Below, piece by piece: positions 57,385 through 64,000 of a stretch of 64,000 nt of DNA (within the stretch, counting starts at the first letter, position 1; every line of letters begins with the position of its first letter). The position numbers were made by a program, and so were the translations under genes. The DNA is taken from NCBI GenBank assembly GCA_043228905.1, contig JBHGNT010000011.1, positions 16,864,001 to 16,928,000 of the forward strand, given 5' to 3'. A model generated the notes under the pieces. The model saw only the letters and a list, made by a program, of their open reading frames with translations. It made no database searches and was not told where the DNA came from. This DNA is from Azolla caroliniana. Its lineage: Eukaryota > Polypodiophyta.

Positions 57385-60300
57385 ATGGTGAGGGTGGTGG
57401 AGATGATGAAGATGGTGGCATTCATTGGAATGGTGATGCTTAGCATTCAAGGTGGGGTTTGTGGGTTGCCATCTAGCTCTGCTCTCAAACGTATACATCG
57501 TGTGAATTCATTGGGCCAACATTTGGGCATAGTAGTCCCTAATGCCTATGAGATGGATCCCCTCCTCAATAACACCATTTTCCAACCCGACTCCGATGTG
57601 CCCACCATTGACATAGGAGGTAATGCTTGCTTCTCTATGTCCCTCAGTGTCTCTCTCCCCCCACATTTTCCGTCCTCACATTTTTGTGCCTTTTGATCTC
57701 TGCCTCTTTTTAGGTCGACGATTCTACATTGGCACTATCGAATCCCATCGCGTCATCATCGTGATGACCGGCCTCTCAATGGTAAATTCAACACACTTAT
57801 ATATATATATATTATTATTATTTTCTTACACATTTGACCAACATATGTATTGTGTCGAAGGAAAATCGATGAACATTTTGTATGCTCCAACACATTATCA
57901 AGAAAAACATTTTGTATGTTCAATTCTATATTCAGACTTAATCTGAATTCTCACATCTATTTAGGTACATACACTTAAAGCACACTTAAATCTAATTAGA
58001 AACTCAAATTTACATATTTAGATCTTCTAATTAAATTAAATGAAAGCTTGGTCTACGTCTAATTAGCAACTACAATTAGTAGTTAAAATCATTTAATTCA
58101 CATCACCCATTTCCCCTTTTGTTATAACCTACAACTCACAACTGCAATTTGTTTGGCACTAGGGTGATCGTGATAGTATAAATGAGAATAAGAATGAGGC
58201 TTTATGTGTATGTATACAAGCCTTAGTTTTGTATTTTAAGAACTCAAAAAGATGAGGCATTGAAGGAATTGGTGTTTCTTTGACACTGTTTAGCTCATAT
58301 GCTCTCTATGATTGGGTACACATCCCATTTTGTCGTAAACGAATTGTCTCATGGGCCGAATTTGGTCTTAGGAGACGTTAATATATCTTTCTTTCTTCTT
58401 TCTATGAAGGAGGGCTTTAAAAGACCTTACTTCGAGCATTCACCTTACAACATCCACAATAACATTATTACTAGCTTTTGCTACACCTCGAAGTGAACAT
58501 CAATCACTCATGTATTAAATCTTCCTTTAACTTGACATTATCACAATTATAATTTATAGCAATAATTGAATTTGGTTGATCCATACATTTCCTCAACAAC
58601 ATATATATATATATAGCTCGTCGATGTCCAGTTGATTAATGTTGTCCGTTCGTCGAGGGATATCTACTTGAGAGAAATGTGGCATATGTGTAAATCCCCA
58701 AAACTAATCGGATCATAGGATAGAAATGTTAGGAAGGGTATTTTGGGAATAGGAAGGTTTTGTCTTATAAACACATATCAAGGATTTGCTCTTTGAGTTT
58801 AAAGGATTGACCATATGTAATATGAAGCAAGGTGAGTGAGAGGAAGTTGCCTTTGTTCACGATCTCCTCTCAAGGACCAATCTAGAAATATCATCACCCC
58901 TGGCCCTTGCCTTGATCATCCTTTTTGTATATAACAATCTTTGGTTGTACATTTTGTAGCCTTCTGACGTTTTTTCTTAATACTAATGAAGGAAATCTTT
59001 TTTTGAAAAAAAAAAATGTAGCCTATCCCTAACCCTTGCCATGATCATCCTTTTTGTATATAACACTCTTTTGTTGTACATTGTGTAGCCTTCTGACGTT
59101 TTTTCTTAATACTACTGAAGGAAATCTTTTTTTGAAAAAAAAATGTAGCCTCTCCCTCCTTTTTCTATCTAATTACTTAGTGGTTTTTGTATCTCTCCAA
59201 TCCATTAATGAAGCTTAACTACTTTATGATTCATTCACTTTCTATCTTCAACAATAATTGCATAATGTGAAGGTCAATGATGGTTAGTGGTGTAAATGTT
59301 TGACAGTATAGAGGATTAGGATCTCCCATTATTCATGGGTTGGAGTGCGGTTGTAATCTCGATGTCCCGATTACAACCCACGAGGATACGTAATTAAATA
59401 TTGATTGACCAATGACACAATTGATTAATTAGCATCTATAATTTGATGAATGGATTGTGCATTATTATTATTATCATGAGTCATAATCAATCAATGAAAG
59501 ATTGAAGTGTACAAATGTATTTTATCTTTACTTTTTAACCTATTCCTACATATGTATCACCAAAACTATATATTATAATATGAGTATGTCTACATGTATC
59601 AATAGATAATTTTTTTGCTAATGCATTCATATTATTCTAGATGAATAAATGTTTTTGTTTTTTTTCTTTGACACTCACTTTTGAAGTTCTATTACCAAGC
59701 TCATGTGTGAGTTATCTTGAACAGTTTAGAGGCACACTTTAACTACCCCTCTTAACTAGGTATTATAATTAATGTAAACTATCAACTTTGGGTATTTGAT
59801 AAAGTAGACATGCAATGCCTTCATGAAGATATATCTTCACGCAAAATGATATTGAGTAACATGGTTGCATTTGGAACAGCTCAATGCCGGCATCACCACA
59901 CAAATCCTCTTCGACTTCTTCCGTATAAGTGGTGTTGTGCATTATGGTATTGCGGGAAATGCAAACGATGCCCTTAACATCGGTGATATCACAATTCCTA
60001 AGTATTGGGCACATACTGGTCTTTGGAATTGGCAGGTATGTATGTAATCTACCATTATGTTCAACAATCTATTTTCGTGATGCTTAAGAAACCTTGAAAT
60101 ACATATATCATACACAAACTTGCACAAGGACAACATAGCCAAATGAATCCATATAATGTGTAAGTTCAATTGTCAAATTTATTTTGTTTTGTTTTCTACT
60201 AATTTCAAGTTGATGCATCATGTAGTAGTTTAAGAGCTAGGTTGGTTAAAGAGTTGTAAGACTGTCTTTTTTGTACACTATAGTTGAAGGTCCTTTATCC

Positions 60301-63300
60301 ACATAAATATTAGTCAATTCAAAATGACCTCAATGCATTTACATTAACATCTTCAATCCAATTATCTACGCTAGCATTAAGAATTTATTGAGATCCTTTA
60401 TCAAGCCGAGACATGGTGAACATGTTGAAGGAAAGATAAAAAAACAAGAAAGAGTGAAAAGTGAGTTGTAAAGTGAATATTTAAGTGGGGCCAAAGCTAG
60501 GGCAGGGAGGGGTATTGTGGGCTTAATCCATCTCTTAATCTAAAATCTGCTTTCCACTTGAGTTTATTCTCCCTTTTCAAGCTTACATGGCAATATGAAA
60601 ACATACTATACTCTACAAACAACATGTGGCTCCCGTAGTTCGCACCATTGTATTGATTATCATATACATAGAACGTAATATTCACATTCTCCTGCTCAAA
60701 CATTCATCTTCATACGTTTGCAAACTAATACGTATTTTATGAAAACATACTTATGTTTTCATTTTTGACATTTTTTAAAAAAAATCTCACTTTTTTACCT
60801 TAATTTTTATTTTACCTTAGAGTAAATAATGAATACAAAAGTATGGTATTTACCATAATCAAATGATTGAAACATACTCAAATGGGAATGCATGTATGGT
60901 ATGTATGGTTCATATTGTGGTCATATACATGGATATTAATGGCCATAGGATTACATATATCCTAAAAAGCATTCTCAATGATGTTCTACATCCACAAGAG
61001 GTTTCATGTGCATTACAATTTTTTGTTGAAGACTACATTGCTTCTCATCAGGAACAAAGTAGTGGGGTCCCAAAACCTATAATCCATGTCAATGGAATTT
61101 TCCTTTCGATTGTTTTTGAACTTACAACAAAGTTCTAGGTATGTGCCACATAGGTTCCCCCATCTGAGCACTCAAAAAAATTTGTAAGTGTTGATTATTG
61201 CATGGAGAATAGAACTTGTACCTTAAGATATCCAATAGAGCACATGTGGGAGAAGTCGTAAATTTATATTAGAAATTACATGGCACAAAAGTGTAATTAG
61301 AGTAGATGGTTCAATGATAAGAGGGCTTTATTTCATTGCTCTAGGAATACACCAAAAAGACTAGAAATGTTTTGTTTATACATGGGATAACGTCCAACTC
61401 TATGCATGAGAACCCTTTTTATCTAGCAAACTTACCAATATGAATTTTTGCAATTTTGTTACATGTTGTGCCATGAACCAGTGCCACCCTATATGCCTCT
61501 TAGCATACCACTTGTACAAATAAGTGTGCAAATATCCTTACATTTGCGTCGAAGTATGCATATACTTCATATTATGTATAAAGTGTTAAAAAATAGTGAA
61601 CCAAATTCATAAATTTAAAATGACATAAATTATGGATTTCTATCATATTTCTTAAAAGGGGTACAAAATATGTTTAATTTTCTTACTACTCAAATGTCTT
61701 TAATTGGCAGAGGTATGGACAAGGGGAGAACGATAGCTTGTCTCTGGAAGCAGCTGGCGACTTCACAAGAAGTATTGGATATCTTCACTTCGGAGATTAC
61801 AACAATCCTACAAAAACACGTGATAACTACTTGAATAATATATGGTTCCAACCAGAAGAAGTGTTCCCAGTAACTGGAACACCAGAAATTCGAGAACACC
61901 ATTTTTGGGTCCCAATCAATGCCAAATACCTAAAGATAGCAGAAAAGATCCAAGTAAGTTACTTTCACTAATGTCGTAAACTTAAGTCATGCACTAGATC
62001 TTTTACATTGGTTACACTTCGTAACACAAAGCATTTACACACATTGTTCTAGGCTCATGCATCATAATCGCCAATACATATTCGCAAAGCACGCAATCCT
62101 TTGTTTGATATTTATGTTTACAATCATTTCATATTACACATATTCCATTTTGCTTAATTGAATGGTGATTTTACTAGACCATAAAAGAGTTGTGCTCCTA
62201 GTTGCTTTTTTCTTCTATTTAAACATGGCTATAAACAATAAGTACATTTGGAAAAGTCTATTTAAATTTGTTGTACCTAAACACTTGATATACTAATGTG
62301 ATTAAATTAATTCACTATTAGAAATGTTTTTGCATTTGTGCATATATGATATAACAAGGTTCTTGAGACCCTAACATCTAAAGATGTTATAGACGTTTGA
62401 TCCCAACTTGAGATAAACATAACTTAGCAGGGCCAATATGGATGCATGTGAGGTTAGTACTCAACTATTTATCTCTAATAAAACCATTAATAGAGATAAA
62501 TGCAACACATGTTTACATAGAGCTTAAGTATGACCTAGGGTGGATATTATAGTAAGCTTGGAGCATGCAAAAACCACTATCTTTCTAGAATAAAAGGTTT
62601 TGATGAGTTGCATATAGGCTAAGAAATGCTTATGTTTATAGCTATCTATGCTTATTGGGAACACTTGCAAGTTGAGACATTCTTATAAGTTTGCAAGATT
62701 ACCTAAGGTAAAGATATTGTAGTAAGCTTGGAGCATGCAAAAACCATTATCTTTCTAGAATAAAAGGTTTTGATGAGTTGCATATAGGCCAAGAAATGCT
62801 TATTTTATAGCTATCTATGTTTATTGGGAACACTTGCAAGTTTAGACATTCTTATAAGTTTGCAAGATTACCTAAGGTAAAGAAACAACGGGCCCATTGC
62901 TATTTACCTTAATAGTTTGCATACATTGTGAAACGATATCACATCATGCATTACAAAAAAAAAATCTTTTCTATTGCAACAAGCACCTTATTGTTTACAA
63001 GTATGCTTTCCTTGTGGATCCTTTGATTGGGTTTGTTTTTTAGCATTATCGATATTCTAGGATAACAAAACTTACCAAGAGTTTCGATTAGTACCATTCA
63101 TCTACTTTAACTTCTCTTTAAGGCAATCACTCTATGCTTGTTACTGAATAAAACAAACAGATGAGAGCATGTACACCCTTTTCCTTGAATGTTTTCAGTC
63201 AATTTTGCATGGGTAATCATTTGATTACATTGCCTTGATGCAATTATTATTTGTGGATTTTTTCTCTCAAAATGATGGTTTTGCCTCTTGTAACATAAGC

Positions 63301-63867
63301 TATAGCAAAGAAAACAAAAGTTAGTGTGAATACATAGTTAGGTGTGATTCATAGTTAGGTGTGTCAATACAAATCGTGCAATGTTAAGAATGTATTAATT
63401 CTATTCTTAACAAAATATGCAAGTTTGCTTTTGAAATGCAGGACATATCATTGGTTTCATGTGTAAATGCAACATATTGCCTTGATAAACCTCCAAAGTT
63501 GGTCATAGTAGAGAAAGGCATCTCAGCCAATGCTTTTTTGGATAATGCCGCGTATAGAGAATTCTTACACAATAAATTTGATGTGTCACCTGTGGATATG
63601 GAATCTGCAAGTGTAGCATTGGTATGTTGAAATAAATCATCTAACTAATTTTACTAGAGAAAATAACATATTACAGATCATTGCAAATGATGCAATTTCC
63701 TTTCGAATGTATAGGTTTGTCTCACGAACAATGTCCCTTTTATTGCTATTCGAGCTCTCTCGGACCTTGCAGGGGGTTCATCAGACCTCAATCAAGCGGA
63801 CATCTTCTCCACATTGGCAGCAACAAATGCAGTCATTGTTATGACCAATTTCATCAAGCTAATTTAA
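57385..63867 (+). CDS. Bark storage protein-like nucleoside phosphorylase superfamily protein (6 exons, 344 aa)
   Basis: Member of the plant PNP/UDP-phosphorylase (MTAN-like) family that includes poplar bark storage proteins. Exons: 57385-57619, 57714-57781, 59880-60035, 61711-61953, 63442-63621, 63715-63867. They total 1035 nt, phases agree, and all introns are GT-AG. Residues 1-27 look like a signal peptide (AFIGMVMLSIQGGVCG), so the product is probably secreted or vacuolar. Family blocks are YIGTIESHRVIIVMTGLSM, HYGIAGNANDALNIGD, IPKYWAHTGLWNWQ, VDMESASVA (E288) and RALSDLAGG (D311). The ME glutamate and SD aspartate correspond to ribose-binding and catalytic acid positions in MTA/SAH nucleosidases, so enzyme activity is possible. 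The true role (storage, nucleosidase or phosphorylase) cannot be settled here. Introns 2, 3 and 4 are 1.5-2.1 kb and hold small repeats and LINE-like tails. Confidence 0.94.
58850..59144 (+). repeat. 128-bp tandem duplication carrying a LINE-like 3' tail (intron 2)
   Basis: Two units share CCTTG/ATGATCATCCTTTTTGTATATAAC, TTGTACATT and GTAGCCTTCTGACGTTTTTT. Each ends ACTAATGAAGGAAATC (58982) or ACTACTGAAGGAAATC (59111), then TTTTTTTGAAAAAAAA. The ends match the LINE 3' signature seen elsewhere in the window. Confidence 0.75.
59349..59378. repeat. Perfect 10-bp inverted repeat (intron 2)
   Basis: GGTTGTAATC and GATTACAACC separated by 10 bases. The stem can be extended by GTG/CAC across a one-base bulge. 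Confidence 0.8.
62543..62882 (+). repeat. 170-bp tandem duplication (intron 4)
   Basis: Two units, 62543-62712 and 62713-62882, begin GATATT(A/G)TAGTAAGCTTGG and end TTACCTAAGGTAAAG, with only a few differences. A recent intronic duplication. Confidence 0.93.
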
Positions 63868-64000
63868 TATGTCGCATGAAATGTTGGACCAAGTGGAAAA
63901 TAATATGTTTGTTTGATTCCCATTCATAAGTCGAACAAATTTCTTTCCCTCCCTTGGTTTCATATATTTCTCATAAACCGTGCTTTTAGTCACTCCAATT
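63868..64000. other. 3' flank of the bark-storage-protein-like gene
   Basis: Presumed 3' UTR to the window end. No clear AATAAA is seen, so the poly(A) site may lie beyond the edge. Confidence 0.5.

Overview
This is a 64 kb piece of nuclear DNA from a seed plant, most likely a flowering plant. The evidence is three intron-containing genes of typical plant families with canonical plant splice sites, set in a background of plant-type LTR retrotransposons, LINEs and microsatellites. No family-level identification of the species is possible from the sequence alone.

Layout. (1) 1-16.9 kb is a nest of retrotransposons. A decayed Ty1/copia element (element 1, entering from the left edge) has its 3' LTR split by a second element of the same broad family (element 2, 2267-7590, TSD GTAAC, one nonsense codon). 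Next comes a minus-strand relic of a different copia lineage (about 9640-8100) with a 213-bp tandem duplication. A minus-strand LINE reverse-transcriptase relic follows, split by a third copia element (element 3, 10890-16223). Element 3 has no LTR difference that I could find by eye, a perfect TTTAT target-site duplication and an uninterrupted 1358-aa Gag-Pol, so it looks young and may be competent. (2) 17.1-18.0 kb holds the first of three copies of a 0.7-0.8 kb LTR-like repeat. (3) 18.5-22.5 kb is a complete 8-exon GH3 exo-beta-glucanase/beta-glucosidase gene (623 aa). (4) 22.5-31.7 kb is AT-rich intergenic DNA with microsatellites and a LINE 3' fragment. (5) 31.7-36.6 kb is a complete 6-exon SWEET sugar-transporter gene (258 aa) that lacks one of the two conserved pore asparagines. 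(6) 36.6-39.4 kb is intergenic with two LINE 3' tails. (7) 39.45-49.75 kb is a decayed Ty3/gypsy element: gag with two zinc knuckles, protease, RT-RNase H, integrase, and a very long 3' accessory coiled-coil ORF. It is interrupted twice by the LTR-like repeat (40311-41005 and 44390-45105). (8) 50.37-54.78 kb is a minus-strand LINE with an intact endonuclease reading frame but a broken RT. (9) 57.4-63.9 kb is a complete 6-exon gene for a secreted bark-storage-protein-like member of the nucleoside phosphorylase superfamily (344 aa).

The three host genes are structurally independent, each with its own promoter and introns, and are all on the plus strand. Two handle sugars or cell-wall glucans (GH3, SWEET) and one is a storage/nucleosidase-like protein. 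I see no evidence that they form a pathway cluster. Most of the rest is transposon history: same-family nesting, a shared LINE 3' hairpin tail found six times, and small tandem duplications of 27-213 bp in introns and flanks.
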